This document shows positions 1-8,229 of a stretch of 64,000 nt of DNA, piece by piece; the first letter of the stretch is position 1; each line of letters begins with the position of its first letter. Source of the DNA: Leptolinea sp964446955 (GTDB taxonomy: Bacteria > Chloroflexota > Anaerolineae > Anaerolineales > Anaerolineaceae); contig CAYUQJ010000005.1 in NCBI GenBank assembly GCA_964446955.1, forward strand, positions 124,001-188,000. Direction: 5' to 3'. The translations under genes were made by a program, and so were the position numbers. The notes under the pieces were generated by a model. The model was not told the origin of the DNA. It searched no databases and saw only the letters and a list, made by a program, of their open reading frames with translations.

Positions 1-2553
1 ATCGAAAGGCATATCAAAGGACAACCTATCCTGGTAGGTACAACATCGGTTGAACATAGTGAACTTCTCGGGGACCGTCTGCGGGCTGAACTGGTTAGAA
101 CACTGTTACAGGCAGTCCTCATCCGTCAGGTATGGATGGAAAAGAACAACCGGCAGGATGAAGAACGTGCCATCCCGGAACTGGAGTTTCTCAATACTCC
201 TGTCGATCAATTGAAGACACCCGAATTACGACAATTTGCGCGTTCGCTTGATCTCTCCCTAAATCTCGAAGAACCGGAAAATCTTGACAGGCTCGCCTCC
301 TTTTTCCGGTTGGATGAAAGCGAGAAATCGCGCCTGGTTAGTGTCTTGCAGGGCGGAATACCGCTCGCGGTATTAAACGCGCGCAAGCATGATGAAGAAT
401 CGCAGATCATCGCGAAAGCTGGAGCATTTGGCGCGGTGACCATTGCCACCAATATGGCCGGCCGTGGTGTTGACATCAAACTGGGCGGGGAATTGCCGGA
501 AGATACTTTAGCCGATGTAAACCATGTACTGGCTAAAACAGGCCTCGATCCCTATATCTTAAACAACGAAGAACGCCGACGCGAATTATTGAAAGTCCCT
601 GAGGGAGATTACGGAATCTATGAAGAATCCACCCGGGCGTTCCTGCAATATATGGAAGACATGGAGCGAGTACGCGCCTTGGGCGGTCTGCATGTGATCG
701 GCTCTGAACGCCATGAAGCCCGGCGCATTGACAACCAGCTTCGCGGCCGCGCTTCCCGTCAGGGAGATCCCGGTTCTTCACGGTTTTATCTATCCCTGAA
801 TGATGAATTGATGCGTCTGTTTGGCGGTCCTAACGTGGAGAATTTGCTCAAGCGACTGAATATCGATGAAAGCCTTCCCATTGAGAGCGGTATGGTCGGT
901 CGCCTGGTCGAACAATCACAGGAACGGGTGGAAGGCTCCAATTTTGATGTCCGCAAGCATCTGCTCGAATATGATGACGTTTTAAATACCCAGCGTAAAC
1001 GGATTTACTCCCAGCGTGACATGGTCTTCACAAAAGAAGATTTAAGTGAAGACGTGATGGATATGTTGCACTCGGAACTGGAAAAAAGGATCCCGGCAGG
1101 ATTAAAAGACGAAGAAGGACCCTGGCGGCTTCTGGCATACCTGGAAGAGATCCAACCACCGCTGCAGTATGCCAATATCCAATACCCCTCATTCAGCTTC
1201 CGCCTGCTGGTCAACGAGATACGTAAACAGCTTCCCTCCGGTGATGCATCACTGGACAAGGTCAAAGAGGTACTGGTCAACGTTGCCGATCGGTCACTGG
1301 CCGCGGAAGACGAGCACTTATTGCATAGCCTGGATTCATTGCTGGAATCGACCGGAGTTTCGCTGCAAAACCAGATCGATGAGCGCATGGAAACCCTTGA
1401 CACTTTTTTTGAGGGGATCGGTGATTTTGAAGAGGGAACACCCCGCCGCCGCCCTCAGGAATTGTTGGACGAACTCTCCGGTCTGGTTCGAATACCGTTA
1501 CGCTTACAGGGGGATCAGCTCCGCCGTCTGGAAGATGCAGATGATGACGTAAAGAAAACCGTCAGGCAGCAGGTATCGTCAACCCTGCTGGCCATCACGG
1601 CCACCCGTGTGGTGGGCGGCCTGCGCCGCCGACTGCCGGAAGCCGCCGAAATGCGTCTGACCGCCCGGCCTGATTCTGAGTGGAAGGAAATCGCAGATCA
1701 GGTTTATGAGAAAACAGCAGAAATACTAAACCAACGCCGCGAGCGACTGTTCGGTAATAACGGACAGATCCCGAGGGACGTGGAAACCCTGTTGGACCGC
1801 ACCGGCGGCGGAGAATTGAGCGATGAATTCCTCGTCAGCGCTCTGATGCAAACCGCCCAGGGAACTCGAACCGTATTTGACAAGAAAACCCATCGTCAGA
1901 TGCGGCAGGCGACCAGCCGATTGAATTACGTATATCTGGCGGCCAGACTTCTTGCTTCCATCCCCGCAGACCAAATGACACAGATCATCGTTGAACATCT
2001 GGAAGGTGCCATAGACGCGCTCCGCTCTGCCATGGGGTTGGCGGAATGGGACCGCATTCAGCAAAACAACATTACCCTTTCACAGGTTGACCCGGCTGTT
2101 CAGGATAAATTTATCGAAGCTCTCGGGGAAGAGAGATATAAAAAATCCGCCGGACTTTCGCTGGGTGAAATTGATGATGATTTTAAATCGATCGCCTGCG
2201 AAGTCATCGGCGCCAAAGTACAAACCGAGATCTACCGGCATATTCTTCTCAGTGTCATATCAGACCTCTGGGTGGAATACCTGACCAAAGTGGAAGCACT
2301 TCGTGTTTCCATCGGTCTGGAAGCTTATGCCCAACGCAATCCTCTAGTGGAGTACAAAAGCAAAGCTTCAGAAATGTTCACCCAGCTGTTGGGAGATATC
2401 CGCATGGGCGTTATCAGCCGCATGTTCTCCTATCAGCCGCGGCGCGCTCCAGTAGCTGTGGGGGAAGCAGCCAGTGAGTCGGAACCACCGTTGCAGCCTG
2501 AAGAGGATACCGGTCAGACAACGGAAAAGAAGAAGAAACGGCGACGGCATTGA
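1..2553 (+). CDS. secA: Protein translocase ATPase SecA, C-terminal 850 residues (5' end outside window)
   Basis: Motor of Sec-dependent export: ATP-driven pushing of preproteins through SecYEG at the membrane. The frame is open from base 1, so the gene starts upstream. Visible SecA hallmarks are VGTTSVEHSE near the start, NARKHDEE, TNMAGRGVDIKLGG, then GSERHEARRIDNQLRGRA and RQGDPGSSRFYLSL of the second nucleotide-binding fold, and the late WVEYL and YAQRNPLVEY segments of the helical scaffold. Two departures stand out. About 65 residues separate KLGG from LGGLHVIGSERHE, which I recall as usual for Chloroflexota. About 420 residues lie between YDDVLNTQRKRIY and WVEYL, where textbook SecA has roughly 120-150. 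The zinc-binding CxCxSG tail is absent; the protein ends in a lysine/arginine-rich stretch. Identity is certain; the function of the insertion is unknown. Confidence 0.97.
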   Translation: MERHIKGQPILVGTTSVEHSELLGDRLRAELVRTLLQAVLIRQVWMEKNNRQDEERAIPELEFLNTPVDQLKTPELRQFARSLDLSLNLEEPENLDRLASFFRLDESEKSRLVSVLQGGIPLAVLNARKHDEESQIIAKAGAFGAVTIATNMAGRGVDIKLGGELPEDTLADVNHVLAKTGLDPYILNNEERRRELLKVPEGDYGIYEESTRAFLQYMEDMERVRALGGLHVIGSERHEARRIDNQLRGRASRQGDPGSSRFYLSLNDELMRLFGGPNVENLLKRLNIDESLPIESGMVGRLVEQSQERVEGSNFDVRKHLLEYDDVLNTQRKRIYSQRDMVFTKEDLSEDVMDMLHSELEKRIPAGLKDEEGPWRLLAYLEEIQPPLQYANIQYPSFSFRLLVNEIRKQLPSGDASLDKVKEVLVNVADRSLAAEDEHLLHSLDSLLESTGVSLQNQIDERMETLDTFFEGIGDFEEGTPRRRPQELLDELSGLVRIPLRLQGDQLRRLEDADDDVKKTVRQQVSSTLLAITATRVVGGLRRRLPEAAEMRLTARPDSEWKEIADQVYEKTAEILNQRRERLFGNNGQIPRDVETLLDRTGGGELSDEFLVSALMQTAQGTRTVFDKKTHRQMRQATSRLNYVYLAARLLASIPADQMTQIIVEHLEGAIDALRSAMGLAEWDRIQQNNITLSQVDPAVQDKFIEALGEERYKKSAGLSLGEIDDDFKSIACEVIGAKVQTEIYRHILLSVISDLWVEYLTKVEALRVSIGLEAYAQRNPLVEYKSKASEMFTQLLGDIRMGVISRMFSYQPRRAPVAVGEAASESEPPLQPEEDTGQTTEKKKKRRRH

Positions 2554-2571
2554 TGCCATTATTCAAACTAG

Positions 2572-2610
2572 AATCGTCTCTGAGAAACAGAAACTCTTGG
2601 GGACGATTTT
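2572..2610 (+). terminator. Probable intrinsic terminator after secA
   Basis: AATCGTCTC at 2572-2580 pairs with GGGACGATT at 2600-2608 (9 bp, one G-U), with an inner GAG/CTC extension, followed by TTTTAT. The U-run is short, so termination may be partial. Confidence 0.6.
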
Positions 2611-2679
2611 ATAAAACCCCTGAATATTCGAGTAGGACAAATTCGTTTTCATTTAAGTTCCCCCTTGACCTAATCAGGG

Positions 2680-2708
2680 TTGTCAATCCGTTGATTCACC
2701 TTTATAAT
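2680..2708 (+). promoter_or_regulatory. Sigma70-type promoter of the S1 gene
   Basis: TTGTCA (2680-2685), 17-base spacer, TATAAT (2703-2708). The -10 box covers the in-frame ATG at 2707, which argues that translation starts at the later ATG at 2743. Confidence 0.75.
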
Positions 2709-2742
2709 GTCACCAATCCTCTTGTTTGGAGTTAGATTTCCT

Positions 2743-3969
2743 ATGGAACAAAATGCTTCCTTTCAGAATCAGGGAGAACAACCCGAAAATAACATAAATG
2801 ACAGCAACAATATGGCATCCCTGTTGGAGAAGGAAGGTCTCGGCATCGATTTTCCATCACAGGGCGAGATCCGCAACGGGACTATCGCCAGTATCAGCCA
2901 GGGACAGATATTGGTGTCCGTTGGCACCAAATCTGAAGGTGTGATCAGCGGTAAGGAATATGATGCCATACCCTCAACCGAACTCTCAACACTGGCTGTA
3001 GGCCAGGAGATCCCGGTTTATGTAGTAAATCCAGAAGATCAGAACGGCACTCTGGTGCTTTCATATGTCCGTGCCCGTGAAGAAAAAGGCTGGCAGGAAG
3101 CAGAAGATCTACTTGCTTCCAAGGCATCCTTCCACAGCAAAATTATCGGTTTCAACAAAGGCGGTCTTATCGTGCCGCTTGGTACTTTGCGTGGTTTCGT
3201 TCCCGCCTCCCAGATAGCGCTATCGCGCCGTGCCACAATCTCCGGCGACACACCGGAGCAAAAGTGGAGCAAAATGGTTGGTATGGAAGTGGATGTTTGC
3301 GTGATCGAAGTTGACCGGGAACGCCGTCGCCTGATCCTTTCAGAACGCGCGGCCAGTACGGAAACCCGCGAAACGCTAAAAGAACGCGTTATTGACGAAC
3401 TCAAAGAAGGCGAAGTTCGCAGTGGCCATGTCACCAGTCTGGCTGATTTTGGCGCGTTTGTGAACATCAATGGTGCAGATGGACTTGTTCACCTTTCCGA
3501 GATTACCTGGGACCGCATTCAGCATCCCAGCGAAGTACTCAGTGTCGGACAGGAAATTAAAGTCAAAGTCATCTCCATTGACCGCGACAAGAAACGCATC
3601 GGTCTTTCCATTCGTCAGCTGCAGGAAGATCCCTGGTCAGACCAGGCTGCCACTTTCAGTGTCGGTCAGCTCGTTCAGGGCAAGATTACCCGTCTGACAA
3701 AATTTGGCGCGTTTGCCCAGCTTGATGGAGAGATCGAAGGACTTATCCACATCTCCGAACTGAGTGAGAAACGCATCGAACATCCAAAAGAAGTACTTCA
3801 CGAAGGCGAAACTGTAACCTTGCGTGTCATCAAAATCGATCCCGCCAACCACCGGATCGGTCTAAGCCTGAGACGCGTTGACTCGATGGCATACGCCGAG
3901 ATGGACTGGCAGGCTATGGAAGAAGACGTAACAGCTTCTGACGAGCAGGACGATTCCTCGGCTGAATGA
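2743..3969 (+). CDS. rpsA: 30S ribosomal protein S1-like, four S1 RNA-binding domains
   Basis: RNA-binding protein of the ribosomal S1 family, expected to help load mRNA on the 30S subunit. The 408-residue product holds four S1 (OB-fold) repeats at about residues 35-105, 125-200, 215-285 and 300-375. The last two are the best conserved (GAFVNINGADGLVHLSE and GAFAQLDGEIEGLIHISE). The first two are more divergent, as usual in the 30S-contacting part of short S1 proteins. The acidic C-terminus is rich in Asp/Glu/Ser. I chose ATG 2743: GGAG lies 11 bases upstream and an earlier in-frame ATG falls inside the -10 box. It is monocistronic, between its own promoter and a strong terminator. Length is typical of Firmicute and Chloroflexota S1 rather than the six-domain enterobacterial form. 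Confidence 0.9.
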   Translation: MEQNASFQNQGEQPENNINDSNNMASLLEKEGLGIDFPSQGEIRNGTIASISQGQILVSVGTKSEGVISGKEYDAIPSTELSTLAVGQEIPVYVVNPEDQNGTLVLSYVRAREEKGWQEAEDLLASKASFHSKIIGFNKGGLIVPLGTLRGFVPASQIALSRRATISGDTPEQKWSKMVGMEVDVCVIEVDRERRRLILSERAASTETRETLKERVIDELKEGEVRSGHVTSLADFGAFVNINGADGLVHLSEITWDRIQHPSEVLSVGQEIKVKVISIDRDKKRIGLSIRQLQEDPWSDQAATFSVGQLVQGKITRLTKFGAFAQLDGEIEGLIHISELSEKRIEHPKEVLHEGETVTLRVIKIDPANHRIGLSLRRVDSMAYAEMDWQAMEEDVTASDEQDDSSAE

Positions 3970-3984
3970 ACAGCTTAAACCCGA

Positions 3985-4012
3985 GAGCGCACCAGCCGGT
4001 GCGCTCTTTTTA
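3985..4012 (+). terminator. Intrinsic terminator of the S1 gene
   Basis: Perfect 9-bp stem GAGCGCACC / GGTGCGCTC with a 4-base AGCC loop, followed by TTTTTATT. It ends just before the start of the M19 dipeptidase gene. Confidence 0.92.
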
Positions 4013-4029
4013 TTGCAGGTAAAAACAAG

Positions 4030-5118
4030 ATGCCCTATTTAATTGACGCCCATGAAGATCTGGCCTGGAACGGGCTAAGCTTCGGAACAGATTATTCTCG
4101 TCCGGTTGCAGAAACCCGTACCCGGGAAGCCGGTGTAATCGAAAAACGCCGCGATGGTGCCACAATGTTCGGTTGGCCGGAATACAACCGCGGGCAAGTC
4201 GCCCTGGTCTTTGGAACATACTTCATGGCACCTAAAAAATACCGCAGTGGTGACTGGGATCCGATGGTGTTCACCAATAATCATGAATACAATCAGCTTA
4301 TTCACAAATCTGCGGACTACTATCAACACCTCACAGAATCGAACCCGGACAAATTCCGTCGGATATTCTCTCGCAAAGACCTGGCGGATGTACTGCAACC
4401 CTGGAAAAACGGCGGAAAATCAGAGCCGGTCATGGGAATACTCAATCTGGTTGAAGGAGCAGAAGGGCTGGGTTCTCTGGATGAACTTGAGGAGTGGTGG
4501 CATTTGGGAGCCCGTGTACTGGGCCCTGTTTGGGCGGGTACCCGTTTTTGTGGCGGCACACTGGAAGGAACCGGATTTACGTCTGAAGGACACCAGTTAC
4601 TGAAAACGCTTGCCGGGATCGGGTATATTCTTGATGTAGCCCATATGAATGACATTTCCATGACAACCGCGTTGGAAGAATTTCCCGGTACGGTCATCTG
4701 CAGCCACGCAAATTGCCGCTGGCTATTGAACAATCCCACAAATCAACGCCACCTTACACAGGACAATGTCAGACGGATGGTGGAACGGGGAGGTGTTATC
4801 GGCGTGATGCCATTTGCGCGGTTCTTGCGCACAGATTGGGACCCGCATGATCCATCCCGTCAGGTAACACTGGACGATCTCGCCGACCATATCGATGCCA
4901 TCTGTCAGATTGCCGGTTCTGCCGATCACACAGCCATTGGAACCGATTTTGATGGCGGTTTCGGATGGCCTTGTGTTCCAAGCGATGTCAACACAATTGA
5001 AGATATGCAAAAGATCGCTCCAATACTGGAAAAACGAGGGTATACTTTGGAACAGGTCGAAGCCATTTTTCACGGAAACTGGGAAAGAATTCTAAACCAG
5101 GCATTACCCGAGTCATGA
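4030..5118 (+). CDS. Membrane dipeptidase family (peptidase M19)
   Basis: Zinc-dependent dipeptidase of the renal-dipeptidase family (TIM-barrel amidohydrolase), cleaving dipeptides, often with a D-residue at the C-terminal position. At 362 residues it has the family length. Metal-ligand motifs are all recognisable: DAHED (His8, Asp10), NLVEGAEG (Glu142), DVAHMND (His205), CSHANCR (His226) and GTDFDGG (Asp306). No signal peptide or membrane segment is visible, so it is probably cytoplasmic, as many bacterial members are. The start is 17 bases after the S1 terminator with a weak ribosome-binding site. The next gene overlaps by 4 bases (ATGA), suggesting coupling. The true substrate cannot be told from sequence. 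Confidence 0.88.
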   Translation: MPYLIDAHEDLAWNGLSFGTDYSRPVAETRTREAGVIEKRRDGATMFGWPEYNRGQVALVFGTYFMAPKKYRSGDWDPMVFTNNHEYNQLIHKSADYYQHLTESNPDKFRRIFSRKDLADVLQPWKNGGKSEPVMGILNLVEGAEGLGSLDELEEWWHLGARVLGPVWAGTRFCGGTLEGTGFTSEGHQLLKTLAGIGYILDVAHMNDISMTTALEEFPGTVICSHANCRWLLNNPTNQRHLTQDNVRRMVERGGVIGVMPFARFLRTDWDPHDPSRQVTLDDLADHIDAICQIAGSADHTAIGTDFDGGFGWPCVPSDVNTIEDMQKIAPILEKRGYTLEQVEAIFHGNWERILNQALPES

Positions 5119-5678
5119 CGCGATTAGACGAAGACCAAAACAATCAAAACAATCACATTCACTCGGCGTCTGAAGATATACCGAGTCAACCGGACCAGCA
5201 AATTAAGCGAAGCATCCGCTTTGGATTGATTCTTACCCTGGTGGGTTATGGCGTTTTCCTTCTAGGCGCAAGACCGTCGATATTTGGTCAGGGTTTGGAT
5301 CGCAGCCCGGTTGTCGGGTTTGTGCAAATTGCGGTATTCCTCCTCGGAATCGGGATTATCAGTATTGGGGCATATATAAGCATCAAGGCACTATGGAAAG
5401 GAGAACCAGCCACAATTCTGGCGCAAATAGGAATGCGTCTGGTTCAAACCGGGTTTGTTATTGCTTTTTTCTCCGGACTGGCCGATGTATTCGGGCTGGG
5501 AAGTCACCCACTCTCCAACCAGTTCTTTGGTCCATTACAATCAACCGGTGTGCAAATCGGAGAGTTATTTATCGGTTTGGGAATTTTTCTAATGTTCCCC
5601 TTCCATCGATTGATCAAATTCCAGCCGAAACGTCCTGCCGAGATATATCACGTGGAAAATCATTCAAACTACGAATAA
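5115..5678 (+). CDS. Small integral membrane protein, function unknown
   Basis: I do not recognise a family. The 187-residue protein has a polar N-terminal 30 residues, then four hydrophobic segments at about 33-51, 67-90, 102-125 and 140-162, and a short basic/polar tail. The predicted topology is four membrane helices with both ends on the same side. It starts inside the stop codon of the M19 dipeptidase (ATGA overlap), so the two are almost certainly co-translated; a role linked to peptide turnover or transport is only an inference from position. No terminator is obvious downstream. Confidence 0.7.
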   Translation: MTRLDEDQNNQNNHIHSASEDIPSQPDQQIKRSIRFGLILTLVGYGVFLLGARPSIFGQGLDRSPVVGFVQIAVFLLGIGIISIGAYISIKALWKGEPATILAQIGMRLVQTGFVIAFFSGLADVFGLGSHPLSNQFFGPLQSTGVQIGELFIGLGIFLMFPFHRLIKFQPKRPAEIYHVENHSNYE

Positions 5679-5786
5679 TTCAATAGTTATATTACTTTCA
5701 AAAATTTCAAAAACGATCAACGCACAAAAGAACTTACCCTTCGCTTGTTTATTGTAAATAACGGATCATATATGTCGGTACTTATA

Positions 5787-5804
5787 ATCAGATCAACCTC
5801 TGAT
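5787..5804. promoter_or_regulatory. Inverted repeat upstream of the redox operon (possible operator)
   Basis: ATCAGA-N6-TCTGAT, embedded in a run where GATCA recurs three times. It lies about 115 bases before the NuoE-like start, in the 240-base gap that must carry the operon promoter. A weak -10-like TAGAAT is at 5871-5876 with no good -35. Function is a guess. Confidence 0.3.
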
Positions 5805-5918
5805 CAAATGAATCGCATAAGCAGGTATGATTTCATTACTAATTACCTTCAAAATACCCGGTTTTTGTACTAGAATGTACCGATACATTTTCACTGGACT
5901 GCAACAAACCAAGACCCC

Positions 5919-6371
5919 ATGACGAAACCAATTGATTTAGATAATGGATATCAAGATCAAGTCAGCCACGGAGACCTTATCCCCATGCTGCAAAGCATTC
6001 AAGATCGGGCTGGATATCTTTCGCCTGATAGCATTGCTGAGGTCGCTAAAGCCCTTCACATATCTGAAAACGAAGTTTTCGGAGTTGCGTCGTTCTATAC
6101 GCAATTCCGGTTTACCGCCCCCGGCCGGCATACGATTAGAATTTGTCTGGGGACAGCCTGTCACGTAAAGGGTGGACAGAAATTGTTGGAAGCCCTGGAA
6201 CGTGAGTTGAAGATAAAAACTGGGGAAACAACCACCGACGGATTATTCGATCTACAGCGGGTTGCCTGTCTGGGTTGTTGCGCCCTGGCTCCGGTTATAC
6301 AAATTGACGATCAAATATACGGCCGGGTTACAACCGCCCGTTTGAAACGGATATTGGAGAGTTATGCCTGA
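5919..6371 (+). CDS. NuoE/HydC-like [2Fe-2S] subunit of an NADH-linked redox complex
   Basis: A 150-residue thioredoxin-fold ferredoxin subunit of the 24-kDa/NuoE family, which shuttles electrons between the flavin subunit and partners in complex I and in HydABC-type enzymes. The helical N-terminal part (residues 20-60) is followed by the cluster motif: CLGTACH (C-x4-C) and CLGCCAL (C-x3-C), four cysteines in canonical spacing. It is the first gene of a tightly packed five-gene operon, overlapping the NuoF-like gene by 8 bases. The ribosome-binding site is poor. Its operon companions lack complex I membrane subunits, so it belongs to a soluble enzyme rather than a respiratory complex. Confidence 0.9.
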   Translation: MTKPIDLDNGYQDQVSHGDLIPMLQSIQDRAGYLSPDSIAEVAKALHISENEVFGVASFYTQFRFTAPGRHTIRICLGTACHVKGGQKLLEALERELKIKTGETTTDGLFDLQRVACLGCCALAPVIQIDDQIYGRVTTARLKRILESYA

Positions 6372-8229
6372 CCTGGCTTTACAGAGAACAGCCGCTCAAG
6401 AAGAGTGGAATAACCTGCAAAACAGCTCGCAGCCTGTCATATATTTTGGCATGGCATCTTGCGGACGGGCGGCTGGCGCGGTGGAAGTGCGCAAGGCAGT
6501 TGAAGATGCCCTGGATGAAGACTTCCTGTCCGCGCGTCTGGTGAATGTTGGCTGCATAGGTCCCTGCTATCTGGAACCGATCATGGATATCACTATGCCT
6601 GGCTGGGCACGTGTCAGTTATGGTCAAATGACACCGGCCAAGGCGAAGAAGATCGTCACAACTGCGATAAAAACAGGGACACCCCCTTTGGAAGAATCCC
6701 TCGGGGTCATTGAACCATTGGAGGACCGGCAAACTGGCGGGCTTCCACGTTTTTTCGATCACCCTATGCTCAAACAGCAAACTCGCATCGTTTTGCGTAA
6801 TTGCGGACTGATCGATCCGGAACAGTTAGGGCATTACCTGGCACGTGATGGCTATGTTGGACTTCAAAACGCTCTCAAGTTGCGTCCGGAAGAAGTCATT
6901 GAAGAGGTGCGCCGATCTGGTCTGCGCGGGCGCGGTGGCAGCGGATTTCCCACTGCACGAAAGTGGGAATTATGCCGTTCCACCCCCGGCAAAGATAAAT
7001 ATCTGGTTTGCAATGCGGATGAAGGTGACCCCGGAGCTTTCATGAACCGGTCATTAATCGAGGGTGATCCCCATGCCTTGCTTGAAGGCATGCTTATCGC
7101 GGCATACGCCATAGGCGCCAATCGGGGTGTTATCTACATTCGTGCGGAATATCCGCTGGCAGTTACCCGTTTGCACAACGCCCTTCAACAACTGCGCGAG
7201 AACGGTTTGCTCGGAAAGAACATCCTCGGAACTGGATTTGATTTCGAGATTAAAGTAAAAGAAGGTGCCGGTGCGTTCGTCTGCGGCGAAGAGACAGCAC
7301 TGTTTGCCTCCATCGAGGGAAAACGCGGAATGCCCCGCTCCCGCCCACCTTTTCCGGCAGTACGCGGGTTATACGGGAAACCCACTGTCAACAACAACGT
7401 GGAAACATTAAGTACTTTGCCGAATATCTTACGAATGGGAGCCGATTGGTACAACCAGTTTGGCACATCCACAAGTAAAGGCACAAAAACATTTTCCCTG
7501 GTTGGCAAGGTACGCCGCACAGGTTTGATCGAAGTCCCACTGGGTATGACTCTGCGACAGATCATCTTTGACATCGGCGGTGGAACGGAAAAACCCTTTA
7601 AAGCTGTTCAAACCGGTGGTCCATCTGGTGGTTGTCTTTCATCTGTACATCTGGATACTCCCGTGGATTATGAAGCCCTGAAAGCTGCCGGGTCTATCAT
7701 GGGTTCAGGTGGTTTGATCGTGATGGACACAGATACGTGCGTCGTTGATATTGCCCACTATTTCCTTGAATTCATTCAAAAGGAAAGCTGTGGTAAATGC
7801 GCGCCCTGTCGAATCGGGACCCGTCATCTGGTTGAAATACTAGACCGGATCACTACAGGCAACGGCGAACCGGACGACCTGGAAACCCTGGAAAGGTTAT
7901 CTGTAACCATTTCACAGGGTTCACTCTGTGGACTGGGACAGACGGCTCCGAACCCGATCATGACATCTTTGCGTTCGTTCCGTGAGGAATATGAGGCTCA
8001 TGTTCTTGACCACTACTGTCCGGCTGGAGTTTGCAAAGACTTGTTCCAATATGTAATTGACCCGGATACCTGCACCGGCTGTCAGGCCTGTGTGCGCGTC
8101 TGCCCGGTAGATGCTATTCATGGTGAACTGCGAAAACCCCATACGATAGACAGTTCAATTTGTGTTCGCTGTCGAGCCTGTTATGAAGCCTGCCGATTTA
8201 ATGCGATCCAAGTGAGGCCGATCAATTGA
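6364..8229 (+). CDS. NuoF/HydB-like flavoprotein, NADH-binding subunit with C-terminal diferredoxin domain
   Basis: The 621-residue subunit expected to bind NADH and FMN. Domains in order: an N-terminal thioredoxin-like [2Fe-2S] region (residues 20-110, with GCIGPC); the NuoF core with the FMN/NADH loop RGRGGSGFPTARKWE and CNADEGDPGAFMNR; a SLBB-type segment; the [4Fe-4S] site SCGKCAPCRIGT with the fourth Cys in SLCGLGQTAPNP; and two ferredoxin-type [4Fe-4S] motifs (CTGCQACVRVCP and CVRCRACYEAC). This architecture, with the extra N-terminal and C-terminal iron-sulfur domains, is that of HydB/HndC/StnB-type subunits of soluble electron-bifurcating enzymes, not of complex I NuoF. Stop and next start overlap by 4 bases. 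Confidence 0.92.
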   Translation: MPDLALQRTAAQEEWNNLQNSSQPVIYFGMASCGRAAGAVEVRKAVEDALDEDFLSARLVNVGCIGPCYLEPIMDITMPGWARVSYGQMTPAKAKKIVTTAIKTGTPPLEESLGVIEPLEDRQTGGLPRFFDHPMLKQQTRIVLRNCGLIDPEQLGHYLARDGYVGLQNALKLRPEEVIEEVRRSGLRGRGGSGFPTARKWELCRSTPGKDKYLVCNADEGDPGAFMNRSLIEGDPHALLEGMLIAAYAIGANRGVIYIRAEYPLAVTRLHNALQQLRENGLLGKNILGTGFDFEIKVKEGAGAFVCGEETALFASIEGKRGMPRSRPPFPAVRGLYGKPTVNNNVETLSTLPNILRMGADWYNQFGTSTSKGTKTFSLVGKVRRTGLIEVPLGMTLRQIIFDIGGGTEKPFKAVQTGGPSGGCLSSVHLDTPVDYEALKAAGSIMGSGGLIVMDTDTCVVDIAHYFLEFIQKESCGKCAPCRIGTRHLVEILDRITTGNGEPDDLETLERLSVTISQGSLCGLGQTAPNPIMTSLRSFREEYEAHVLDHYCPAGVCKDLFQYVIDPDTCTGCQACVRVCPVDAIHGELRKPHTIDSSICVRCRACYEACRFNAIQVRPIN

